In this document: one piece after another, positions 63,001 to 64,000 of the stretch | Position numbering within the stretch: position 1 is the stretch's first letter | Layout: each line of letters opens with the position of its first letter | NCBI GenBank assembly: GCA_009760855.2 | Contig: WPIO01000022.1 | Span: forward strand, 3,991,001-4,055,000 | DNA length: 64,000 nucleotides | From: Cristatella mucedo | Taxonomy: Eukaryota > Bryozoa > Phylactolaemata > Cristatellidae | Direction of reading: 5' to 3' | Position numbers and translations under genes: made by a program | Notes under the pieces: model-generated | Told to the model about the DNA's origin: nothing | The model's input: the letters and a program-made list of their open reading frames with translations, nothing else | The model's database searches: none

Positions 63001-63056
63001 CTCGGCTATTGCTCTTGCACATTTGGCTAGCCAAATGTGCAAGAGAAATAGCCGAG
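63001..63056. repeat. 56-bp near-perfect palindrome
   Basis: 28-bp arms meet without a spacer (centre TTTGGCTAGCCAAA). Only one base pair mismatches (63011 versus 63046). Confidence 0.97.
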
Positions 63057-63385
63057 TTTTGGACCAACACCAAAGCTAGAGCTAAGCTTAGCAGCAGGGA
63101 AGCGGTTGCCCTCAACGATGGTGATGCATCACATGCCAGCACGTGGGGCACTAGGTCCAATTTCTAGGACGATAGTCAACATGCCGCCAGGTGCCATCTT
63201 GCTACCACACACTCGAAGGCCCTTGTTTTTATCCCTGTCTGCTAGTACACGAGCGACGTCATCTGCTCTCGAGCGTCGAACTTGGCATCACTGCTGCGCA
63301 ATGCCGAGGATTGTTTGCTAAATGAACGAATTTATGGTCGCCTGCTTTCTAAGGCATGATGCTGACTCAGTTGTGACTGTGCTGC

Positions 63386-63540
<155 letters not shown>

Positions 63541-63668
63541 TAGCTGATTTAACAGCCGTGGCTATTTCCCCCTGCTTGCAGTTGGCAATAAACGATCGAC
63601 GTCTGCAGGATTTGAACCGTCGACCTAGGTCGTGAAGAGCGAGCACCTTACCTCCCAGGTTACCATGG
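63541..63668 (-). repeat. SINE A copy
   Basis: Reverse strand: GTCGACGGTTCAAATCCTGC, GATCGTTTATTGCCAACTGC and GGCTGTTAAATCAGCTAATA. Confidence 0.82.
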
Positions 63669-63844
63669 GACATTGTACTATGTCTTTGTTGCTCTGGGAT
63701 GCATCAATACACAATTCGGGTCAGCTAGTGTGCTCTCAATTTCGTCTGTGTAGTGGCTTTATATTTGCTAATGGAGATCAAGCAAGGACTTGATTTATTT
63801 TGCCAGTTGTGTATAGCTGCTCATGCAGAGCTGAGCTGGATTCT

Positions 63845-63945
63845 ACTTAGCCCACTGGCAAGGGGCTCCACTTTATGACCTCGGGTTCGAGTATTCAGCA
63901 GGAAATCATTTTTCTGTCGGTAGCAAAAAAGAGCTAATTTAGGTT
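63845..63945 (+). repeat. SINE A-like fragment
   Basis: CACTGGCAAGGGGCTCCACT, box B-like CTCGGGTTCGAGTATTC, and AAAAAAGAGCTAATTTAGGT. Confidence 0.55.
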
Positions 63946-64000
63946 AGGCTCTCTTCCCTGATATAAACTAGGCTGCTGCTTAGTTAGCAGCTCTTTCGTT

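Overview
This is a gene-poor, repeat-rich stretch of a metazoan nuclear genome. It has GT-AG introns, CpG-island-like GC-rich blocks, tRNA-headed SINEs, many dead copies of an APE-type (CR1/L2-like) LINE, DNA-transposon remnants and long (CA)n and (TA)n microsatellites. The repeats and the moderate base composition suggest an invertebrate, possibly lophotrochozoan. I cannot name the species from sequence alone.

Region 1 (about 2.5-15.8 kb, + strand) holds one complete gene that I could rebuild exon by exon: an orthologue of FBXL6, an F-box/leucine-rich-repeat substrate adaptor of SCF ubiquitin ligases. Ten exons join in consistent phase into 549 codons plus stop. The gene runs from a basic/acidic N-terminus through an F-box and LRRs to the FBXL6-type C-terminus. 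Its introns hold a TIR element, SINEs, LINE 3' ends and a hAT element that looks like SPIN (Space Invaders), with perfect 8-bp target-site duplications and a second repeat nested inside. One splice acceptor (15000/15001) sits exactly at the edge of a reverse-oriented LINE/SINE tail.

Region 2 (about 15.8-34 kb) is repeats plus three CpG-rich blocks (18.24-18.9, 25.2-26.46 and 28.4-30.1 kb). These look like promoter/first-exon regions, but I recognise no protein in them. A strong splice donor follows the 25-26 kb block.

Region 3 (about 34.3-37.1 kb, + strand) holds the 5' part of an HSPA12-like (atypical Hsp70/actin-fold ATPase) gene: a likely first coding exon at 34419-34491 and a large exon ending at 36920. 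The large exon carries the first phosphate-binding strand-turn-strand and the HSPA12-typical segment after it, separated by an Ala/Glu/Pro-rich insertion. I found no further exons of this gene, so it probably runs out of the window.

Region 4 (about 37-64 kb) is almost entirely intronic or intergenic. It contains two tRNA-derived SINE families (A and B), degenerate LINE copies on both strands (one with an inverted, foldback structure), microsatellites and a 56-bp near-perfect palindrome at 63001-63056. SINE B ends in a sequence related to the LINE 3' tail, which suggests the LINE mobilises it. The two genes show no functional link beyond proximity: FBXL6 acts in ubiquitination and HSPA12 is a chaperone-like ATPase.
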